Source: Pseudomonas sp. H1h
GTDB lineage: Bacteria > Pseudomonadota > Gammaproteobacteria > Pseudomonadales > Pseudomonadaceae
Length of the DNA: 64,000 nt
Direction: 5' to 3'
Assembly: GCF_000633255.1 (NCBI RefSeq)
Contig: NZ_AYMJ01000013.1
Location: forward strand, 62,001 to 126,000
The position numbers were made by a program, and so were the translations under genes. Below, piece by piece: positions 56,318-64,000 of the stretch (the first letter of the stretch is position 1; each line of letters begins with the position of its first letter). The notes beneath the pieces are model-generated. The model saw only the letters and a list, made by a program, of their open reading frames with translations. It made no database searches and was not told where the DNA came from.

Positions 56318-59300
56318 TGGAACACACTACCGCCTGGCGCATCGCTACCCGTTTTGCCGCGTTGCCGGCAGACAAGCGCCGCGAATTTCTGCAACGCATG
56401 CAAGAGCAGGGCGTGAGCTTCGGCCAACTGCCGATCCCGCCGGCCGCCGAGCCACAAACGACGTTCGAACTGTCGTACGCGCAGCAACGCCAGTGGTTTC
56501 TCTGGCAGCTTGACCCGCAGAGCGCCGCCTACAACATTCCTGCTGTCCTGCGTCTGCAAGGGCCGCTGAACGTCGCTGCGCTGCAACACAGTTTCGACGT
56601 GCTGCTGGAGCGTCACCAGAGCCTGCGCAGCCGCTTCGTCGAAGACGACGGTCAGGTCAGGCAAACCCTGGCGGCGGTGACCTCGCTGCCGATCGAACGG
56701 CATGACCTGCGCGCGCAGCCAGCGGCCGAGCGTCTGGCCTGCGCCCTGCATCAGGTGCAAGCGGACATTGCCCGGCCTTTCGATTTGCAGCACGGTCCGC
56801 TGTTGCGCGTCAGCCTGTTGCAACTGGATACCGAAGACCACGTGCTGGTATTGACCCTGCACCACATCGTCACCGACGGCTGGTCGATGGGCGTGCTGAT
56901 CGAAGAATTCTCGCGCCTGTATGCCGGCCATTCGCAGGGCCAGGACGCGCAGCTTGAGGCGTTGCCGATCGAGTATTCGGACTACGCCGCCTGGCAACGC
57001 CGCTGGATGGAGGCCGGCGAGCTGGAGCGCCAGTTGAACTGGTGGCGCGAGACCCTGGGCACCGAGCAGCCGCTGCTGGAACTGCCTACCGACCGTCCGC
57101 GTCCGGCCCAGCCAAGCCAGCGCGGTGCACGCCTGGAATTCGCCCTGGAGGCCGATCTGGCTGCCGGTCTGATGTCCTTGGCGAAACAGGCCGGTGTCAC
57201 CCCGTTCATGTTGCTGCTGGCCAGTTTCCAGGCTTTGCTCTATCGCTACAGCGGGCAGTCGGACCTGCGCATCGGTGTGCCGATCGGTAACCGCAACCGC
57301 GCCGAAACCCGTGGCCTGATCGGCTTCTTCGTCAACACCCAGGTGATGCGTGTCGAGGTCGATGGGCGTCAGACCTTCAGCCAGTTGCTCGAGCAGACCC
57401 GCACCGCCTCGCTGGACGCGCAGGACTATCAGGACTTGCCGTTCGAGCGTCTGGTGCAGGCGCTGCAAGGCGATCGCAGCCTCAGCCACAGCCCGCTGTT
57501 CCAGGTGATGTTCAACCATCAACAGACCAAAGCGAGCGCCGTCGGTGGCTTGCTCGCCGGGCTGCGGGTCGAGGCGCTGAACGCCACGACGCCGACCACC
57601 CAGTTCGATCTGCAACTCGATACTCAGGAAGTCGGCGACCAGTTGTTCGCCAGCCTGACCTACGCCACCGATCTGTTCGACGCCGAGCGCATCGAACACC
57701 TGGCCCGGCATTGGCGCAATCTGCTGGCCGGGGCGCTGGCGAACCCGCAATGCCCGCTGGCCGAGCTGCCGCTGCTGGACGCGGAGGAGCGTCTGCACAT
57801 TCTCGATGAACTCAATGACACCGCGCAGACGTACCCTGGCGAGGTCTGTGTGCAGCGCCACTTCGAAGCGCATGCAGCACGGCAACCTGACGCGACGGCG
57901 CTGGTGTTCCAGGGCCAGAGCCTCGGTTATGCCGAGCTGAACCGGCGCGCCAACCGTCTGGCCCATCACCTGCGTGCGCAAGGCGTCGGTGCGGAAGTGA
58001 TCGTCGGGATCGCCTGCGAGCGCTCGCTGGAAATGGTCGTCGGCTTGCTGGCGATTCTCAAAGCCGGCGGCGCCTATGTGCCGCTGGACCCGGAATACCC
58101 GCTCGATCGCCTGAGCTACATGATCGAAGACAGCGGCATTTCCTTGCTGCTGACCCAGGAGCATCTGCTGGCGCAACTGCCGACGCCGGACTCGGTGCGC
58201 ACCCTGTGCCTGCAAGCGGATGCCGACTGGCTGAACGAACTGCCAGACAGCGACTTGCCCAATCTGGCGCTGGCGGAAAACCTCGCCTATGTGATTTACA
58301 CCTCCGGTTCCACCGGCAAGCCCAAGGGCGCCGGCAACCGTCATGTGGCGCTGCACAACCGTCTGGAATGGATGCAGCAGGCCTACAACCTGCAACCGAG
58401 CGACCGGGTGCTGCAGAAGACCCCGTTCAGTTTCGACGTGTCGGTCTGGGAGTTTTTCTGGCCGTTGATGAAGGGCGCGACACTGGTCATCGCCGCGCCT
58501 GGCGAGCATCGCGATCCGCAGCGTCTTGCTGCGCTGATCGTCGAACAGTCGATCACCACGCTGCACTTCGTGCCGTCGATGCTCTCGGCGTTCATCAGCG
58601 CCGACGAGTCGCTGGCCTGCACTTCGCTGACGCGGATCATCTGCAGCGGCGAAGCGTTGCCGATGGAGTTGCAGCGCCAGACCCTGCGCAGCCTGCCGCA
58701 AGCCAATCTGTACAACCTCTATGGCCCGACCGAAGCGGCCATCGACGTGACCCACTGGACCTGCGTGGAAGAGGGTCGTGACAGCGTGCCGATCGGTCTT
58801 CCGATTGCCAACCTGCGCACCTTGATTCTCGACAGCGAATTGCAGCCATTACCGCTGGGCGCCGTGGGTGAGTTGTACCTGGGCGGTATCGGCCTGGCTC
58901 GCGGTTACCATCGACGCGGCGCGTTGACCGCCGAACGTTTTGTCGTCGACCCGTTCGGCAGCGGCGAGCGTCTGTACCGCACCGGTGACCTGGCGCGTTA
59001 CCGCGGCGACGGGGCCATCGAGTACTGCGGCCGGATCGACCATCAGGTGAAGATTCGCGGGCTGCGTATCGAACTCGGCGAGATCGAAGCGCGCCTGCAA
59101 GAACACCCCGAAGTTCAGGACGCGGTGGTGCTGGCGCTGGACGGGCCGAGCGGCAAGCAGTTGGTGGCGTACGTGGTGCCGCAGGATCGGGCGCTGCCCA
59201 ATGCCGATCTCACGCGGCAGAATGCCTGGCGCGAAACCCTGAAAACGCATTTGCTGGCGAGCCTGCCGGACTACATGGTGCCGGCGCAGACCGTGCTGAT

Positions 59301-62300
59301 CGAGCAGATGCCGCTCAGCCCCAATGGCAAACTCGAACGCAAGCGTCTGCCGGCGCCCACGCTGCAAGTCAGTCAGCGTGCGTTCGAGGCACCGCAAACC
59401 ACGCACGAACAAGCGCTGGCGCAGATCTGGCAGGACGTGCTCGGCGTCGAGCAGGTCGGGCGTCAGGACAACTTCTTTGAGCTGGGCGGCGACTCGATCA
59501 TCTCGATTCAGGTGGTCAGCCGCGCCCGCCGCGCCGGCCTGAGCCTGCAACCGCGTGATCTGTTCCAGCAGCAGACGCTGCAGGCGCTGGCCGCCGTGGT
59601 CAAGGTCCAGGCCGCACCGCTGGCTCCACAGGGGCCGGTGGAGGGCGGGCAGGTGCTGACGCCGATTCAGCGCTGGTTTTTCGACGAGCCGATCCCGCAA
59701 CGCCAGCACTGGAATCAGGCGGTGCTGCTGGCACCGCGTCAGCCGCTGGAACTGCCGCGCCTGCAAACGGCGTTGCAACGTCTGCTCAAACAACACGACG
59801 CCTTGCGCCTGCGCTTCAGCCAGGTCGACGGTCAGTGGTCGGCGCGCTACGTGGGTGCCGACAGTGCCGACGTCATCGACATGCTCTGGACTGCCCGGGT
59901 CGCCAGCGATGCGTCGCTGGAATCGGTGTGCGAAGAAGCCCAGCGCAGCCTGAGCCTGCAGGACGGCCCGTTGCTGCGCATCGCCTTGATCGCGCAGGCT
60001 GACGGCAGCCAGAGACTGTTGCTGGTGATCCACCATTTGGCGGTGGACGGGGTCTCCTGGCGGGTGTTGCTGGAAGACTTGCAGGCGGCTTATCAGGACA
60101 AGGAACTGCCGGCCAAGACCAGCGCATTCCAGACCTGGGCGCTGAAGCTGCAAGACTATGCGCGCAGTGAGGCGGCGCTCGCTGAACTGGCGTGGTGGCA
60201 GGCGCAACTGGGCCAGGCCAGCGACCGCTTGCCGGCGGCCAATGCTCAGGCCAGTCAGGCCGGGCATTTGCGTCAGGGCGTGAGCATTGCGCTGGACCGC
60301 GAGCAGACCCGTCGTTTGCTGCAGCAGGCACCGGCCGCCTATCGCACCCAGGTCAATGACCTGCTGCTGACCGCGCTGGCCCGTACCCTGAGTCGCTGGA
60401 GCGGGAACGCGTCGGCGCTGATCCAGCTCGAAGGGCATGGTCGCGAAGACCTGTTCGACGACATCGACCTGACCCGCACGGTCGGCTGGTTCTCCAGCCT
60501 GTTCCCGGTGTGCCTGACACCGACGGCGGACATCGCCGGTTCGATCAAGGCGATCAAACAGCAGTTGCGCGAGATCCCCGGCAAAGGCCTGGGTTACGGG
60601 TTGCTGCGCTACATGGGCGATACCGCGGCCCAGGCGGCGCTGAGCGAATTGCCGCAGGCGCGGGTGACGTTCAACTACCTGGGGCAGTTCGACCAGAGTT
60701 TTGCCGAGGACGCGCTGTTCAGCCCCGCCAGCGAAGCCAGCGGCGCTGCGCAAGCGGCCGATGCACCGTTGCCCAACTGGTTGTCGGTGGACGGTCAGGT
60801 GTATGGCGGTGAACTGAAGCTGGACTGGACCTTCAGCCGCGAATGCTTTGACCACGTTGAAATCGAACAACTGGCGGCAGACTATCGCCAAGAGTTGCTG
60901 GCGCTGATCGAGCACTGCCTGAGCGATGAGGCCGGTGGCGTGACTCCGGCGGATTTCCCGCTCGCACGTTTGAATCAGGCGCAACTCGATGGCTTGCCGG
61001 TGACGGCGACGCAGATCGAGGACCTGTACCCGCTGTCGCCGATGCAGGCCGGCCTGCTGTTTCACAGCCTGTTCGAGTCGGCGTCCGGGGCCTATGTCAA
61101 TCAACTCAATGTCGAGGCCAAGGGGCTGGACGCCGAGCGACTGGGGCAGGCCTGGCAGGCGGTGATCGATGCGCATCCGATTCTGCGCAGCAGTTTCCAC
61201 TTCCCGCAGGGTTTCGAGGCGCCGGTGCAACTGGTGCATCGTCAGTTGCAACTGCCGTTCCGTTGCCTGGACTGGCGTGGCCGTGCCGATCAGGCCGAGG
61301 CGCTGGCGCAACTGATCGACAGCGAGCGTCTGCAACTTGACCCGGCTCAGGCGCCGCTGATGCGTTTGAGCCTGGTGCGGCTGGACGATCAGCGTCAGCA
61401 ATTGATCTACACCCACCACCATTTGCTGCTCGATGGCTGGAGCAACTCGCTGCTGCTCAGTGAAGTGCTGCAGCGTTATGCCGGGGAAGCGGTGCAGGCC
61501 CCGAGCGGGCGGTTTGCCGATTACATCGGCTGGCTGCAACGCCAGGATGCACAGGCTGACGAGCGCTTCTGGCTGGAGCAACTGGCGCCGTTGGACAACC
61601 CGACCCTGTTGGCCCAGAGCCTGGCGCATGGCGATCTGAAACAGTCGGACAGCCAGGCCTTTGCCGACCATCTGCAGCGCTTCGACGTGGCCGCGACCCA
61701 GCGCCTGAGCGAGTTCGCCCGTCAGCAGAAAGTCACCCTCAACACCTTGCTGCAAGGCGCCTGGGCGCTGCTGCTGCAACGCTACAGCGGCCAGCGTTGC
61801 GTGGCGTTCGGTGCGACCGTTGCCGGGCGCCCGGTGGACCTGCCGGGAGCGGAGAGCCAGTTGGGCCTGTTCATCAACACCTTGCCGGTGATCAGTTGCC
61901 CGGACGCGGTGGAAACCGTCAGCCAGTGGCTGAGCCGTTTGCAGGCGCAGAACCTGGAGCTGCGTGAGCACGAGTTCACCGCGCTGGGCGATATTCAGCG
62001 CTGGGCCGGACGTGCCGGTGAGCCATTGTTCGACAGCCTGCTGGTGTTCGAAAACTTCCCGGTGGCCGAGGCCTTGCAACAGGGCGCGCCGGCCGGCCTG
62101 AGCTTCTCGATCCCGCAGAACCATGAACGCACCAACTTCCCGCTGACCCTGGCGGCCACCGCAGAAAACACCCTGAGCCTGAACTGGAGTTACCAGTGCG
62201 GCCACTTCAGCGCCGAGGCCATTGCCCGCATGAGCGCGCATCTGGCGGCGTTGCTCAATGCAATGGTCGATGCACCCGAGGGCGCCTTGAGCGAACTGGA

Positions 62301-64000
62301 TTTGCTGACCGCCAGCGAGCGCGTGCAGCAATTGCATACCTGGAACCCGGCCTTTGCCGCGAACGAAAATCCGCTGTGCGTGCATCAACTGATCGAAGCC
62401 CAGGCCGAGATCCGGCCGCAGGCCACGGCGCTGATTTTTGGCGAAGTGGAGCTGACCTTCGCCGAGCTCAACCGCCGCGCCAATCGCCTGGCCCATCGCC
62501 TGCGCAACCTCGGTGTCGGCCCGGAGGTGCGGGTCGGCCTGGCGATGCAGCGGTCGCCGGAAATGATCGTCGGCCTGCTGGCGATCCTCAAGGCCGGTGG
62601 TGCCTACGTGCCGCTCGACCCGGCGTACCCCGCCGAGCGCCTGCAATACCTGATGCAGGACAGCGGCATTGTGCTGATGCTCAGCCAATCGTGGCTGCGG
62701 GAAACACTGGCGCTGCCGGACGATCTGCCGGTACTGGACATCGACCGCGAGCCGCTGGAGATGATGGCCGACAGCAACCCGGTCAACCTGACCTGCGGGG
62801 AAAACCTTGCATACCTGATCTACACCTCGGGTTCCACCGGGCGGCCGAAAGGCGTCAGCGTGGCCCACGGCCCGCTGGCGATGCACTGCCTGGCGATCGG
62901 CGAGTTGTACGGCATGACCCCCGAGGATCGCGAGTTGCAGTTTGCCTCGATCAGTTTCGACGGCGCCCACGAACGCTGGTTGACGCCGTTGGTGTTCGGT
63001 TCGGCGGTGATGCCGCGTGACGATGAGTTGTGGAGCGTTGAGCGCACCTGCGCGGAAATCCAGCAGCACGGCATCACCATCGCCTGCTTCACCCCAAGCT
63101 ATCTGCTGCAGATCGCCGATTTCATGGGCGAAGCGGGGCGAGAGCTGCCGATCCGTTCCTACACGCCGTGCGCCGAGGGCATGCCCAAGCATGCGTTCGA
63201 CGAAGTTCAGCAGGTGCTGCAACCAAAGCGCCTGATCAATGGTTACGGCCCGACCGAAACCGTGATCACGCCGCTGATCTGGCTGGCCTACCCGGACACC
63301 GAATTCGATTCGGCCTTCATGCCGATCGGCCGGCCGGTGGGTAACCGCAGCGCCTACATTCTTGACGGCGGCTTGCAGCCATTGCCGGTGGGTGTGGCCG
63401 GTGAGCTGTACCTGGGCGGCGAGGGCGTGGCCCGGGGTTATCACCAGCGTCCGGACCTGACCGCCGAGCGTTTCGTGCCGGATCCGTTCGTGCCGGGTGC
63501 GCGCCTGTATCGCAGTGGTGACCTGGCGCGCTTTCGTGCCGACGGCGTGGTGGAATACCTGGGCCGTATCGACCAGCAAGTGAAAATTCGCGGTTTCCGC
63601 ATCGAACTGGGTGAAATCGAAGCCTGCCTGCTTGAGCACGAAGGCGTGCGCGAAGCTCTGGTGATCGATCGTGACGGACCGGTGAGCCGCCAGTTGGTCG
63701 GCTACATCGTGCCGCGCGATCCACTGGCCAACGAGCAGGATCTGCAGGCCGCGTTGACCGCGCACCTGCGCAGCCGTCTGCCGGCGCACATGTTGCCGGC
63801 GCACCTGATGTGCCTGGCGGCATTGCCGCTGACCCCCAATGGCAAGCTCGACCGCAAGGGCTTGCCGGCACCGGACGTCGCGCGCCAGAGTCAGGACCAG
63901 GTGCCGGCCGCGACACCGGCCGAAGCGCTGCTGGTGGAGATCTGGCAGGAGCTGCTGGGCCTGGACGCGCTGGGCGTTACCGAAAACTTCTTCGAGCTGG
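56317..64000 (+). CDS. Second pyoverdine NRPS (3' end outside window; predicted D-Ser, then a hydroxyornithine-type residue)
   Basis: The frame is open from the ATG at 56317 to the last base, 2561 residues so far. Order: C (HHIVTDG near 182), A (YTSGSTGKPKG near 661), T (LGGDS near 1056), E (HHLAVDG near 1239), C (HHxxxDG near 1701), A (YTSGSTGRPKG near 2169) and the beginning of T at the edge. Pocket residues: DVWHISLID-K, a Ser code, followed by E, hence D-Ser; then DGECTCGIT-K, which resembles codes reported for N5-hydroxyornithine derivatives in pyoverdine synthetases (tentative). It follows the first NRPS with a one-base overlap, so the two are translationally coupled. Confidence 0.85.
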   Translation, partial: MEHTTAWRIATRFAALPADKRREFLQRMQEQGVSFGQLPIPPAAEPQTTFELSYAQQRQWFLWQLDPQSAAYNIPAVLRLQGPLNVAALQHSFDVLLERHQSLRSRFVEDDGQVRQTLAAVTSLPIERHDLRAQPAAERLACALHQVQADIARPFDLQHGPLLRVSLLQLDTEDHVLVLTLHHIVTDGWSMGVLIEEFSRLYAGHSQGQDAQLEALPIEYSDYAAWQRRWMEAGELERQLNWWRETLGTEQPLLELPTDRPRPAQPSQRGARLEFALEADLAAGLMSLAKQAGVTPFMLLLASFQALLYRYSGQSDLRIGVPIGNRNRAETRGLIGFFVNTQVMRVEVDGRQTFSQLLEQTRTASLDAQDYQDLPFERLVQALQGDRSLSHSPLFQVMFNHQQTKASAVGGLLAGLRVEALNATTPTTQFDLQLDTQEVGDQLFASLTYATDLFDAERIEHLARHWRNLLAGALANPQCPLAELPLLDAEERLHILDELNDTAQTYPGEVCVQRHFEAHAARQPDATALVFQGQSLGYAELNRRANRLAHHLRAQGVGAEVIVGIACERSLEMVVGLLAILKAGGAYVPLDPEYPLDRLSYMIEDSGISLLLTQEHLLAQLPTPDSVRTLCLQADADWLNELPDSDLPNLALAENLAYVIYTSGSTGKPKGAGNRHVALHNRLEWMQQAYNLQPSDRVLQKTPFSFDVSVWEFFWPLMKGATLVIAAPGEHRDPQRLAALIVEQSITTLHFVPSMLSAFISADESLACTSLTRIICSGEALPMELQRQTLRSLPQANLYNLYGPTEAAIDVTHWTCVEEGRDSVPIGLPIANLRTLILDSELQPLPLGAVGELYLGGIGLARGYHRRGALTAERFVVDPFGSGERLYRTGDLARYRGDGAIEYCGRIDHQVKIRGLRIELGEIEARLQEHPEVQDAVVLALDGPSGKQLVAYVVPQDRALPNADLTRQNAWRETLKTHLLASLPDYMVPAQTVLIEQMPLSPNGKLERKRLPAPTLQVSQRAFEAPQTTHEQALAQIWQDVLGVEQVGRQDNFFELGGDSIISIQVVSRARRAGLSLQPRDLFQQQTLQALAAVVKVQAAPLAPQGPVEGGQVLTPIQRWFFDEPIPQRQHWNQAVLLAPRQPLELPRLQTALQRLLKQHDALRLRFSQVDGQWSARYVGADSADVIDMLWTARVASDASLESVCEEAQRSLSLQDGPLLRIALIAQADGSQRLLLVIHHLAVDGVSWRVLLEDLQAAYQDKELPAKTSAFQTWALKLQDYARSEAALAELAWWQAQLGQASDRLPAANAQASQAGHLRQGVSIALDREQTRRLLQQAPAAYRTQVNDLLLTALARTLSRWSGNASALIQLEGHGREDLFDDIDLTRTVGWFSSLFPVCLTPTADIAGSIKAIKQQLREIPGKGLGYGLLRYMGDTAAQAALSELPQARVTFNYLGQFDQSFAEDALFSPASEASGAAQAADAPLPNWLSVDGQVYGGELKLDWTFSRECFDHVEIEQLAADYRQELLALIEHCLSDEAGGVTPADFPLARLNQAQLDGLPVTATQIEDLYPLSPMQAGLLFHSLFESASGAYVNQLNVEAKGLDAERLGQAWQAVIDAHPILRSSFHFPQGFEAPVQLVHRQLQLPFRCLDWRGRADQAEALAQLIDSERLQLDPAQAPLMRLSLVRLDDQRQQLIYTHHHLLLDGWSNSLLLSEVLQRYAGEAVQAPSGRFADYIGWLQRQDAQADERFWLEQLAPLDNPTLLAQSLAHGDLKQSDSQAFADHLQRFDVAATQRLSEFARQQKVTLNTLLQGAWALLLQRYSGQRCVAFGATVAGRPVDLPGAESQLGLFINTLPVISCPDAVETVSQWLSRLQAQNLELREHEFTALGDIQRWAGRAGEPLFDSLLVFENFPVAEALQQGAPAGLSFSIPQNHERTNFPLTLAATAENTLSLNWSYQCGHFSAEAIARMSAHLAALLNAMVDAPEGALSELDLLTASERVQQLHTWNPAFAANENPLCVHQLIEAQAEIRPQATALIFGEVELTFAELNRRANRLAHRLRNLGVGPEVRVGLAMQRSPEMIVGLLAILKAGGAYVPLDPAYPAERLQYLMQDSGIVLMLSQSWLRETLALPDDLPVLDIDREPLEMMADSNPVNLTCGENLAYLIYTSGSTGRPKGVSVAHGPLAMHCLAIGELYGMTPEDRELQFASISFDGAHERWLTPLVFGSAVMPRDDELWSVERTCAEIQQHGITIACFTPSYLLQIADFMGEAGRELPIRSYTPCAEGMPKHAFDEVQQVLQPKRLINGYGPTETVITPLIWLAYPDTEFDSAFMPIGRPVGNRSAYILDGGLQPLPVGVAGELYLGGEGVARGYHQRPDLTAERFVPDPFVPGARLYRSGDLARFRADGVVEYLGRIDQQVKIRGFRIELGEIEACLLEHEGVREALVIDRDGPVSRQLVGYIVPRDPLANEQDLQAALTAHLRSRLPAHMLPAHLMCLAALPLTPNGKLDRKGLPAPDVARQSQDQVPAATPAEALLVEIWQELLGLDALGVTENFFEL

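Noticed and set aside
58849..63804. Open frame of 1651 codons on the minus strand, opposite the second NRPS gene
   Set aside because: It is an antisense shadow of GC-rich, biased codons; the sense frame has all NRPS motifs and the antisense product has no recognisable domain.

Overview
The window is chromosomal DNA of a Pseudomonas, most likely of the P. fluorescens group. Three things point there: the many inverted REP copies built on GAGCGAGCCTGCTCGCGAA, the gene order lig - ffs - dnaX - ybaB - recR - acyl-CoA dehydrogenase - apt - anr - hemN - cco (the order I recall from other pseudomonads), and a siderophore NRPS block of pyoverdine type. No rRNA, tRNA, CRISPR array, prophage or intact insertion sequence was seen.

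Layout. 1-12.6 kb is housekeeping: the 3' part of ligA, a zinc-ribbon metallopeptidase, the 4.5S SRP RNA, a UvrD-like ATPase, a solute-binding protein, dnaX, ybaB, a CurA-type reductase, recR and an LCAD-type acyl-CoA dehydrogenase. 12.7-34.8 kb is a low-oxygen respiration island: apt, anr (the FNR-type oxygen sensor), hemN with a perfect Anr box, the cbb3 oxidase maturation genes ccoG-ccoH-ccoI-ccoS plus a SafE-type membrane protein, two tandem ccoNOQP operons, and aer (energy taxis). A PIN/Phd toxin-antitoxin pair sits between ccoG and the first ccoP. A second, AT-richer accessory stretch (30.8-33.3 kb) lies between the second cco operon and aer. It holds a 72-bp tandem repeat array, a gene remnant, a structured leader before a DUF6124-type gene, and a YafO-type toxin module bracketed by two near-identical terminators.

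34.9-41.1 kb holds a CPBP protease, an isonitrile hydratase divergent from a GlxA-type regulator, a GH15 glucosidase/trehalase and an SDR. 41.2-44.3 kb is the most unusual part: one gene encodes an isopentenyl-diphosphate isomerase fused to a 2-methylisoborneol-synthase-like terpene cyclase, and it is divergent from an MFS transporter across a lux-box-like palindrome. From 44.3 kb to the end lies a pyoverdine side-chain block: a type II thioesterase (PvdG-like) and two very large NRPS genes. Adenylation pocket residues read by eye predict D-Ala, L-Lys and L-Thr for the first NRPS, then D-Ser and probably a hydroxyornithine derivative for the second, which runs off the window. Two TAATT-N(15-16)-CGT elements in front of the thioesterase and the first NRPS look like PvdS iron-starvation promoters.

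All calls come from reading the sequence and recalled family knowledge; no database search was run.
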